From Piscinibacter lacus (GTDB lineage: Bacteria > Pseudomonadota > Gammaproteobacteria > Burkholderiales > Burkholderiaceae_C), in assembly GCF_016735685.1 (NCBI RefSeq), contig NZ_JAERRA010000002.1, positions 186,001 to 250,000 of the forward strand: DNA of 64,000 bases. Direction: 5' to 3'. A program made the translations under genes and the position numbers. The notes beneath the pieces were generated by a model, which had not been told where the DNA came from, ran no database searches, and worked only from the letters and a program-made list of their open reading frames with translations. Positions 33,036 to 39,831 of this stretch are shown here, piece after piece (the first letter of the stretch is position 1; every line of letters starts with the position of its first letter).

Positions 33036-33506
33036 ATGCGCCACCGCCTGGCCCTGCTCGCCCTGGGGCTGATGGTGGGTGGAGCGATGGCGAATCCGGC
33101 AGATCGATCGACCGTGCTGCGCGCCGCCGGGCTGGAAGAGCGCGAGGGCCGCTGGCATCTGCCCGATTGCGCCACGCCGGTGAAGCCCGACATCGAGTGG
33201 CATGAGCTCAGCGGCGCAGCGCCGGCCGAGGCCGTGGTCTTCCTGGAAGCCAGCCGCTGCCTGCCCGGGCACCGCGGCGGCTCGCTGCGGCTGCTGGCCG
33301 ACCGGGGCGAGGGAAGCTGGCAGCCGCTGACGGACTGGCAGGCCGGCGTCGAGCTGGTGCCGCAGGCCGGCCGCAGCGAGGGCTGGCGCGACATCGGCAT
33401 CGCGACCTCGGGCGGCTGCATGCCGCTATTCCGCTGGCAGGCGGGAAGCTACCGGGTCCAGGGCCAGAAGGCCATCCAGCCCGGAGGCTGTGCGCTGCGG
33501 GAGTGA
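33036..33506 (+). CDS. small secreted hypothetical protein
   Basis: A 156-residue protein with a clear signal peptide (RHRLALLALGLMVGGAMA, cleavage likely after AMA). The mature part has four Cys (in LPDCATP, ASRCLPG, SGGCMPL and GGCALRE), enough for two disulfides, and many Trp. No family recognised. The ATG at 33036 is chosen because it starts the signal peptide; the frame upstream is low-complexity. It lies ahead of the tupA-like gene, with a 102-base gap. Confidence 0.72.
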   Translation: MRHRLALLALGLMVGGAMANPADRSTVLRAAGLEEREGRWHLPDCATPVKPDIEWHELSGAAPAEAVVFLEASRCLPGHRGGSLRLLADRGEGSWQPLTDWQAGVELVPQAGRSEGWRDIGIATSGGCMPLFRWQAGSYRVQGQKAIQPGGCALRE

Positions 33507-33608
33507 GGCCGGCCGGCAGGTCGCGGCGCTAGGAAGACGAGGACATATCGCCTTTTGCCCGGTGTCTTCGTAGCCTAGGCAGTGTTCTTCCTTCCTCCGC
33601 TTTCGCCC

Positions 33609-34457
33609 ATGTCGCCTTCCTTCCTGAGCCCCCTGTTTTCGCGACTGCGCCGCAGCCTGCTGATTGCCGCCGTCACCGGCCTGGGCCTGAGCGCCCCGCT
33701 GCAGGCGGAACCCATCAGCTTGGTGATGGCCTCCACCACCTCGACCGAGCAATCGGGCCTCTTCGCCCACCTGCTGCCGGTCTTCACGGCCAAGACGGGC
33801 ATCACGGTCAAGGTGGTCGCTCTCGGCACCGGCCAGGCGCTGGACATGGCACGGCGCGGCGATGCCGACCTGGTCTTCGTGCACGACCGGGCTGCCGAGG
33901 ACAAGTTCGTCGAGCAGGGCTGGGGCCTGGGCCGGCGCGACGTGATGTACAACGACTTTGTCCTCGTCGGGCCGAGCACCGACCCGGCCGGGGTCAAGGG
34001 CAAGGACGTGGCGGCGGCCCTCGGCAAGCTGGCTGCGGGCAAGGACGCCTTCATCTCGCGCGGCGACAAGAGCGGTACCCACGCCGCCGAGCTGCGCTAC
34101 TGGAAGCTCGCTGGCATCGATGTGGCCGCCAGCAAGCCGGCCGGCTACCGCGAATGCGGCTGCGGCATGGGCCCGGCGCTGAACATCGCCTCGTCGAGTG
34201 CTGCCTACGCGCTGACCGACCGCGGCACCTGGCTGAACTTCAAGAACCGCGGCGACCTGACTGTGCTCGTCGAGGGCGACCAGCGCCTGTTCAACCCCTA
34301 CGGCGTGATCGTCGTGAACCCGGCCAAGCACCCTCACGTCAAGCAGGCGGCCGCGCAAGCCTTCGCCGACTGGGTGGTCTCGGCCGAGGGCCAGGCAACG
34401 ATCGCCTCCTACAAGATCGGCGGCGAGCCGCTGTTCTTCCCGAACGCGGGCCGCTGA
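33609..34457 (+). CDS. TupA-type tungstate/molybdate (or anion) binding protein, orphan
   Basis: A 282-residue periplasmic binding protein. A signal peptide ends near LQA. The mature protein begins with the oxyanion-loop motif MASTTSTEQSGL, matching the TTTS loop of TupA tungstate binders. RGDADLVFVHDR, FISRGDKSGTH and NPYGVIVVNP are family segments. The permease and ATPase genes (tupB, tupC) that normally follow are absent, so it must work with an unlinked transporter or serve as a sensor. Specificity for tungstate over molybdate is assumed from family membership only. Confidence 0.87.
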   Translation: MSPSFLSPLFSRLRRSLLIAAVTGLGLSAPLQAEPISLVMASTTSTEQSGLFAHLLPVFTAKTGITVKVVALGTGQALDMARRGDADLVFVHDRAAEDKFVEQGWGLGRRDVMYNDFVLVGPSTDPAGVKGKDVAAALGKLAAGKDAFISRGDKSGTHAAELRYWKLAGIDVAASKPAGYRECGCGMGPALNIASSSAAYALTDRGTWLNFKNRGDLTVLVEGDQRLFNPYGVIVVNPAKHPHVKQAAAQAFADWVVSAEGQATIASYKIGGEPLFFPNAGR

Positions 34458-34484
34458 GCCAAGGGCATCCACTGGATGAGCCAT

Positions 34485-34519
34485 GAAGAACGCCGGGCAA
34501 AGCCCGGCGTTCTTCGTTT
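34485..34519 (+). terminator. strong hairpin terminator after the tupA-like gene
   Basis: A perfect 14-base stem (34485-34498 with 34502-34515) with a three-base AAA loop, followed by GTTTG. It is also nearly symmetrical, but the + strand has the better T run. It lies 28 bases after the stop and ends before the converging hydrolase gene. Confidence 0.8.
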
Positions 34520-34559
34520 GGGGCGAGGACGGGCCGGGCGCGTCCTGGCGGGCCGCGTC

Positions 34560-35462
34560 TCAGACGCGGTGCTTCTTGAACCAGTCGTTGGCTAGTTTCT
34601 GCGCATAGGTGGCCGCAGCCTTGTCGTAGCTGGGCCGGTAGTCGGCGTTGAAGCCGTGGTCGACATTCGGAAAGACCACGATCTCCGAGCCGCTGCCACC
34701 CTGGTTGATGAGGCCACGCATCTTGGCGATGGTTTCCTGCTTCACAAAGGCGTCGATGCCCGAGTACAGGCCCAGCACCGGCACCTTGATTTCGCCGGCG
34801 AAGTCGATCGGGTCCTGCGGTCGAAGCTCCGGCGCCTTCAGGCCTTCGAGCAGGCCGTAGTACGCCACCGCGGCATTCAGCTTGCGGTTGTGGCGGGCAT
34901 AGACCCAGGCCGTGCGCCCCCCCCAGCAATAGCCGACCAAGCCGGTGCGCCTGGCATCGACGCGACCACTGGCGCGGGCAAATGCGAGGGTCGCATCCAA
35001 GTCCGCGCAGACCTGCGCGTCAGGCACCTTGGAGACCACCTGCGACAGGATGGTCGGGATGTCCGTCATCGTCGACACATCGCCGTGGCGTGCGAACAGC
35101 TCGGGCGCGATCGCGTAGTAGCCCTGCTTCGCATAGCGGCGGCACATGTCCTTGATGTGCTCATGCACGCCGAAGATTTCCTGCACCACCAGCATCACCG
35201 GGAAGGTGCCTGATCCAGCCGGCATGGCACGGTAGGCCGGAATCTTGCCGTCCGTCACGGTGATGCTGACTTCGCCGGCCACAAGGCCCTTGCTGTCGGT
35301 GGTGATGGCCTGAGCCAGCACCGGGTTGGACGCGACCGCAAAGCCCGAGGCGAGCGACGTCACCACGAAGCCGCGCCGCGAGCAGCCTGCATCGGGCTTG
35401 TCCGCAACTTCGGCAGGGTGGTTGAAGTCGACCGGCTTGAGGCCGTATTCCATCAGTTTCAT
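34560..35462 (-). CDS. Tat-exported dienelactone hydrolase family protein
   Basis: A 300-residue alpha/beta hydrolase. The N-terminus carries a twin-arginine signal (SRRGFVVTSLASG, near residue 30) set back behind a 26-residue leader. The nucleophile is Cys in LVGYCWGG, as in dienelactone hydrolase, with Asp in YSGIDAF and His in NVDHGFNADY completing the triad. So the fold is that of a cytosolic catechol-pathway enzyme but the protein is exported. Its substrate is unknown. It is divergent from a GlxA-type regulator across 305 bases, which suggests that regulator controls it. Confidence 0.88.
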   Translation of the reverse strand: MKLMEYGLKPVDFNHPAEVADKPDAGCSRRGFVVTSLASGFAVASNPVLAQAITTDSKGLVAGEVSITVTDGKIPAYRAMPAGSGTFPVMLVVQEIFGVHEHIKDMCRRYAKQGYYAIAPELFARHGDVSTMTDIPTILSQVVSKVPDAQVCADLDATLAFARASGRVDARRTGLVGYCWGGRTAWVYARHNRKLNAAVAYYGLLEGLKAPELRPQDPIDFAGEIKVPVLGLYSGIDAFVKQETIAKMRGLINQGGSGSEIVVFPNVDHGFNADYRPSYDKAAATYAQKLANDWFKKHRV

Positions 35463-35767
35463 GAAGGTTCCTGGGGGGGTTGAGAGAGCGAGGGGGGTGA
35501 ACTGCCCGGCCCCGAGGCGCCGACGGCAGGCCAGGGTCGCGAAGCCAATCCATCCGTTCGGCTGGGGCGGGCCGGGCTGCGCGGGTCGAGCCTGGGTCAG
35601 CGTCCGCCTTCTGGACGAGTCGGTCCTCGGCCCGGACGAGCGAGTGCCGCCGGTTCGTGGGCGAATGCCTTGGCGGCACGCATGACTGCTTTGGCAAGGA
35701 CGCAGATTAAGCCAGCACGGCGCTCTGCGCGAGTGGCAGGAAAGACAACATTGATATCATTCTCGCC
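35463..35767. other. 305-base divergent control region (hydrolase / GlxA-type regulator)
   Basis: No gene recognised. The part nearest the regulator (35690-35767) is clearly less GC-rich than its surroundings and contains ATTGATATCAT, a plausible promoter or operator zone. The leader ahead of the hydrolase gene holds a run of G on the + strand (CCTGGGGGGGTTG). Confidence 0.45.
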
Positions 35768-36730
35768 ATGAGAATCCATCTTCTGGTTCTCGATGGCGTG
35801 TTCGATCTCGGCCTCGCAGCCCTCAGCGACACCCTGGGCACCGCCCAGCAGCTGGCGGGGTCGCTGGGTCAGGCACCCGCACCCCTCGAGGTCACTCGGG
35901 TCGGCGTACGGCGCCGCGTACACACGGCGCAAGGTCTGAACGTGCCGGTCGTGGCGGTGCAGGACGCAGGCATGCCCGACGCTGTGCTCATCCCGGCGCT
36001 CGGCGCCAACATGCCGGACACGCTCGCGGCGCGCTTGGCGGGTGCGGACGTGGCCGACGCGATCAGCACGCTGCGGCATTGGTCCAGCGCCGGCGCAGCA
36101 GTGGGTGCGGCCTGCACGGGCACCTTCCTTCTGGCGCAAAGCGCGCTGCTCGACGGTCAGCGCGCCACAACCTCATGGTGGCTGGCGCCGATGTTTCGCC
36201 AGCGCTACCCACGCGTGGCACTCGACGAATCCCGCATGCTCGTGACCTCGGCGGGCTTCACCACAGCCGGTGCCGCGCTGGCCCACCTCGATTTGGCCCT
36301 GGGCATAGTGCGCAGCGGCAGCCCGACATTGGCGGCCCTGGTCGCGCGCTACCTGCTCGTCGAGGCGCGGGGCTCGCAAGCCGAGTTCGTGATTCCCGAC
36401 CACCTCGCCCACGCCGACCCCTTGGTCGAGCGCTTCGAGGTCTGGGCGCGGCAGCAGCTCGTGCACGGTTTCTCACTGGCCCAGGCCGCTGCCGCCGTGG
36501 GTGCCAGCGAACGTACCCTGGCGCGGCGCCTGCGGGGCGTGCTGGGCAAGTCGCCGCTATCCTACTTCCAGGACCTGCGCGTCGAGCGCGCCGTGCATCT
36601 TTTGCGCACCAGCCGAGACAGCGTTGACCAGATCGCCACGCAGATCGGGTACTCGGACGGCATGACCCTGCGCGCCCTGTTGCGACGCAAGCTGGGTCGC
36701 GGGGTGAGGGCATTGCGCGGCGGCACCTGA
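35768..36730 (+). CDS. GlxA-family transcriptional regulator (DJ-1/PfpI domain plus AraC helix-turn-helix)
   Basis: A 320-residue regulator. The N-terminal domain (about 1-175) has the class I amidotransferase fold with Cys in the nucleophile-elbow position (VGAACTGTFLLAQ). The C-terminal AraC domain (about 210-315) shows HGFSLAQAAAAVGASERTLARRLR and GYSDGMTLRALLRRKLG. Members regulate catabolic genes in response to small molecules. The likely target is the divergent hydrolase gene, by position only. Codon use seems a little more mixed than in neighbouring core genes. Confidence 0.9.
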   Translation: MRIHLLVLDGVFDLGLAALSDTLGTAQQLAGSLGQAPAPLEVTRVGVRRRVHTAQGLNVPVVAVQDAGMPDAVLIPALGANMPDTLAARLAGADVADAISTLRHWSSAGAAVGAACTGTFLLAQSALLDGQRATTSWWLAPMFRQRYPRVALDESRMLVTSAGFTTAGAALAHLDLALGIVRSGSPTLAALVARYLLVEARGSQAEFVIPDHLAHADPLVERFEVWARQQLVHGFSLAQAAAAVGASERTLARRLRGVLGKSPLSYFQDLRVERAVHLLRTSRDSVDQIATQIGYSDGMTLRALLRRKLGRGVRALRGGT

Positions 36731-37110
36731 TCGCCCGTTGCCGGGGGGCCCCGCGCTCCCTCCGGCCGAGCCCAAGGGGGCTTCGTCGGTTCTGTCGCTG
36801 GATGCGCCGGGCCCCCTGAACGACAGGAGCGAAGCGGGACGGGTGTGTGACCCGCAGGACCTTGCCGCGCAGTCCATACCCCGATCAAGCCGCATGCCAT
36901 GGCCGGACCGGACCGATGTCGCCCAGCGCGAGCCCTGGCCCGATCGGTAGCTCCAGCAGTTCATGGCCGTGAACGCAAGCTGCGGAGGATGGGCCACGCG
37001 GACAACAAGGCCAGCGAGCTCGCCGAACAACGGCACCTGCACCATCTGGGCGGTCACCTGCAAACGACCGCAGGCGAAACTGCGCCCTCCGCCGTGTTCG
37101 GTCATTCGTT
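36731..37110. other. 380-base region without a recognised gene
   Basis: Open frames exist on both strands (one of about 180 codons on the minus strand, running into the regulator gene), but none has a recognisable domain, ribosome site or plausible composition. It could be degraded coding sequence or a long leader. I can support no function. Confidence 0.4.
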
Positions 37111-37623
37111 GTGAACGTGCCCCCGTCCAGCCCGCTGCTGCTCTTCGACTTCCGCGCCCCTGCAGCCGTCGGCGAGTGGCAGGCGATTGACGATCGTGTG
37201 ATGGGCGGTCTCTCGCTCAGCCGCATGCGGCACGACCCTGCCGGCCATGCCGTCTTCGAGGGCAGCGTGTCGCTCGCCCAGGGCGGTGGCTTCGCCTCGG
37301 TGCGCAGCCAGCCCGCGGCGCGGGGCCTGGCTGGCGCGCAGCACGGCTTCATCGAACTGCGTGGCGAGGGCAAGCGCTACAAGCTCAGCCTGTTGGCAGG
37401 AGACGCCCTCGACGGCATCCCGCATCAGATGAGCTTCACACCCGGCCCGACCTGGCAGACGCTGTACCTGCCGCTGCGTGACTTCCGCGCGAGCTTCCGC
37501 GGCCGCGAGCTGCCCGGGGCGACAGCGATCGACCCAGCCCGGATCCGCCAGCTCGGCCTGCTGATCGGCGAGCGGCAGGCGGGCCCTTTCGCGCTGGAGA
37601 TTCGGCGTATCGGTCTGGCCTGA
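37111..37623 (+). CDS. CIA30 family protein
   Basis: A 170-residue protein matching the complex-I-intermediate-associated protein 30 family, a beta-sandwich domain. The opening LFDFRAPAAVGEWQAIDDRVMGGLSLS is diagnostic, followed by VFEGSVSLAQGGGFASVRS and a closing ALEIRRIGL strand. The bacterial role is unknown; the mitochondrial homologue assists complex I assembly. The start is GTG at 37111 or 37117, with no clear ribosome site. Confidence 0.87.
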   Translation: MNVPPSSPLLLFDFRAPAAVGEWQAIDDRVMGGLSLSRMRHDPAGHAVFEGSVSLAQGGGFASVRSQPAARGLAGAQHGFIELRGEGKRYKLSLLAGDALDGIPHQMSFTPGPTWQTLYLPLRDFRASFRGRELPGATAIDPARIRQLGLLIGERQAGPFALEIRRIGLA

Positions 37624-37726
37624 TCCGCCTGGGACGGCCCGGGGTGCCAGCCGTCGCCAGGCTCACCCCGTGGGCCACCCAGCCGGCAAACTGCTCCCTC
37701 CTCGACCGCGTCACCGCCACACGACC

Positions 37727-38335
37727 ATGGGCTTTCGCTTCTACAAGTCCTTCCCCATCGGCAAGCTGCTGCGGGTCAATGTGAGCAAGTCCGGGCTGAG
37801 CCTGGGCATCGGACCGCCAGGGTTGAACCTCAACATCGGCAGGCGCGGACTGCGTCGCACCGTGGGCATACCGGGCTCGGGTCTGTCCTGGCAGGACAGC
37901 CGATCGTGGAAGTCGCTGGGGGCCAAGCCGAACACTGATCCGCAGCCGGGGCGGCAAGCTGCCGCTGTAGGCAGCGGTGGGGTGCTGTTGGGCGTGTTGC
38001 TGTTCCTGGTGCTGGGGGCTTGGCTGCTCTTGCGGTCACCCACGCCACCAGCCCCTGAACCCGCCATCCCCTGGACGGCGCGGATCGATGCCCATCCACC
38101 CAAACCCCCCGAAGTACGCGCCCTCGCCCGCGCCGAGCTGCATGAGCTTCAGCGGCTGCTGAACCAGCTTGGGCACTCAGCCGGGCCACCCGATGGGTTG
38201 GAGGGGCCGAGGACGCGGGCGGCGGTGCGCAGCTTTCTGCGCCAGCATGGTCTGGAGCGGGACGAGGAATTGGACACGGACCTTTTGCGACGTGTGAGGT
38301 CGGTGGCTGACACCCATGAACAGGCCCGCCGCTAG
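37727..38335 (+). CDS. DUF4236 protein fused to a membrane helix and a peptidoglycan-binding-like domain
   Basis: A 202-residue protein. The N-terminus is a DUF4236 domain (GFRFYKSFPIGKLLRVNVSKSGLS, then GIPGSGLSWQ; residues 1-56). A membrane helix follows at about 85-105, then a Pro-rich spacer and a C-terminal segment (about 130-190) with ELHELQRLLNQLGHSAGPPDGLEGPRTRAAVRSF, the pattern of peptidoglycan-binding domain 1. So the DUF4236 part should be cytoplasmic and the C-terminus periplasmic, near the cell wall. Function unknown. The ATG at 37727 is the family start. Confidence 0.82.
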   Translation: MGFRFYKSFPIGKLLRVNVSKSGLSLGIGPPGLNLNIGRRGLRRTVGIPGSGLSWQDSRSWKSLGAKPNTDPQPGRQAAAVGSGGVLLGVLLFLVLGAWLLLRSPTPPAPEPAIPWTARIDAHPPKPPEVRALARAELHELQRLLNQLGHSAGPPDGLEGPRTRAAVRSFLRQHGLERDEELDTDLLRRVRSVADTHEQARR

Positions 38336-38414
38336 CTCATCGGCGAACGATCCGCGCACGCGAGGCGGATGCCGGGTGTCCGGAGTGGCCCCCCATTCGG
38401 GCCGTTCGCTGACG

Positions 38415-38441
38415 AAAAAAAGCCCAGCACAACGGCTGGGC
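38415..38441 (-). terminator. rho-independent terminator for the repeat-protein gene
   Basis: On the minus strand a 7-base stem (38435-38441 with 38422-38428) and a six-base loop are followed by seven T (complement of 38415-38421). It lies about 70 bases past the stop at 38514. Confidence 0.82.
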
Positions 38442-38513
38442 GAAGTTCCCGAGAGGGACACAGGGGACGAGGGGACCGGGCCGGGGTGGAGCGACTCCCC
38501 CGGCCCGGAGCAT

Positions 38514-38990
38514 TCAGCGGGTCTGCGTGGCCGAGGGCCCCTGGCCTTGCGCACCCTCACCGGCGAACTGCGCCGGGGCTTGGCGGGCTTCGCTGGGCAC
38601 GCCGACGTAGATCAGCATGTCGCCCTTGCTCAGGAAGCCGTCGGCATGCAGGTAGCCGCCACCCGGCTGCGGGCCGAGCTTGAGGCCCTTGCTGTTGGAA
38701 GCCGAAGCCTTGCTGCGCTCACTCACCGCGATGCGGTCCGCCTGGGCCGACGCGGGCTGCGGGGCCGGGGTGGCGGCGGCTTGGGCCGGGGCTTCGGCGG
38801 CGCGGGGCGTACCGACGTAGATGAGCATGTCGCCCTTGCTCAGGAAGCCATCGGCGTGCAGGTAGCCACCGCCGGGCTGGGGGCCGGGCTTGCCGGAGAC
38901 GGCCGGCGGTGCGGCGACCGCGGCCTGGCCCGCCAGGGCCACGATGCAGGCGGCGGAGAGGGCGAAGCGGCGGATCGACGGGGTGGACAT
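38514..38990 (-). CDS. secreted hypothetical protein with two identical 25-residue repeats
   Basis: A 158-residue protein with a signal peptide (about residues 1-27, cleavage after VAA). Residues 36-60 and 106-130 are identical 25-mers that begin GPQPGGGYLHADGF and end KGDMLIYVG. They are joined by an Ala/Pro-rich linker with a short basic segment, and the tail is Gln/Gly-rich. The two DNA copies differ at several third positions, so the protein repeat is under selection rather than newly copied. I do not recognise the family. The ATG at 38990 starts the signal peptide. It has its own terminator and no operon partner. Confidence 0.82.
   Translation of the reverse strand: MSTPSIRRFALSAACIVALAGQAAVAAPPAVSGKPGPQPGGGYLHADGFLSKGDMLIYVGTPRAAEAPAQAAATPAPQPASAQADRIAVSERSKASASNSKGLKLGPQPGGGYLHADGFLSKGDMLIYVGVPSEARQAPAQFAGEGAQGQGPSATQTR
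38634..38885 (-). repeat. direct repeat within the secreted repeat-protein gene (two units of about 75 bases)
   Basis: The two units encode the same 25 residues and lie at roughly 38602-38676 and 38812-38886. They differ by scattered single-base, mostly synonymous changes. Confidence 0.75.
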
Positions 38991-39408
38991 GACATTCTTT
39001 CGGTGGGTCCGCAGCGACGTGCTGCGGTGAAGAGACTGTCGAGCCCGGGGGTGAAGGCCAGGGACGCCGGGGCGTGAACTGGGGGTGAACAAGGGGTGAA
39101 GCTTGGGGGCGGGCGGGTCGGGCCGGGGGGGCTGCTTGATGCATCACCCGTCCGGGGAGGGGCTGGCAGGGTGAGCTTGCATCGGTTCGGGTGGCTGCTG
39201 CCGGACACGCCGACCGCAAGCCTCCGACGTGCTGCGGCTGAGCGACGCGCGACGAGATCGCCCGGAGCCTGGAGCCCTTGACCTTGCTGCGAGGGCTGTC
39301 GGCGTGCACTCCCGTGCGCGTAGACCTCGGCAACATGCCGACTTGCCAACAGCGCGGCCAGAAACGACGAAGGACTCAGTCGCTTTCGCTGCTGAGTCCC
39401 TGCTGTCT
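38991..39408. other. 418-base region between the repeat-protein gene and tRNA-Cys
   Basis: No gene recognised. It holds the promoter region of the minus-strand repeat-protein gene and, at 39372-39399, a hairpin that would terminate tRNA-Cys. Open frames across it overlap tRNA genes and are spurious. Confidence 0.45.
39372..39399 (-). terminator. hairpin downstream of tRNA-Cys
   Basis: On the minus strand GGACTCAG pairs with CTGAGTCC (8 bases, 12-base loop), 10 bases past the tRNA 3' end. The following T tract is interrupted, so it is a weak intrinsic terminator. Confidence 0.55.
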
Positions 39409-39482
39409 TGGAGGCGCGGGGCGGAGTCGAACCGCCCTGGACGGATTTGCAATCCGCTGCATAACCGCTTTGCTACCGCGCC
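39409..39482 (-). tRNA. tRNA-Cys (anticodon GCA)
   Basis: A 74-base cloverleaf on the minus strand. The acceptor stem GGCGCGG pairs with CCGCGCC, the anticodon loop reads TTGCAAA and the T loop is GGTTCGACTCC. The discriminator is T (U73, typical of tRNA-Cys) and CCA is encoded. It is separated from tRNA-Gly by a terminator-like hairpin. Confidence 0.95.
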
Positions 39483-39512
39483 GTGGATCGTTCGGGAACC
39501 GAAGGCCCCGAG

Positions 39513-39551
39513 AAAAAAGGGAAGCCGATGTTGTCATGGGCTTCCCTTTTT
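39513..39551 (-). terminator. terminator hairpin between tRNA-Gly and tRNA-Cys
   Basis: A perfect 13-base inverted repeat (39514-39526 with 39539-39551) with A and T runs at the two ends, so it can act in either direction. On the minus strand it follows tRNA-Gly by only a few bases and ends in six T, implying that tRNA-Cys has its own promoter. Confidence 0.78.
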
Positions 39552-39558
39552 CGGAATT

Positions 39559-39634
<76 letters not shown>

Positions 39635-39831
39635 TTGGACGAAGACTTCAAATCGCTTCGGCTGCTTTTGGCTGCCACGCTGTTTGTCATCTGTCGCTCG
39701 CATCGATTGCGTCGTTGCGAGCCTCGCAGTGTAGGCGAGTCAGACCGCTTTGCGCAAGTACCGTGATCCAACGGCAGTTGTCGCGGCCAGGCGACACGAG
39801 AGGGCGGGCCCAAGGGCCGCCCCCGGGCGGA

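Noticed and set aside
36557..37105. A 182-codon minus-strand frame after the GlxA-type regulator
   Set aside because: Overlaps the regulator's DNA-binding domain. It shows no domain and no ribosome site. Kept only as a note on the unexplained segment.
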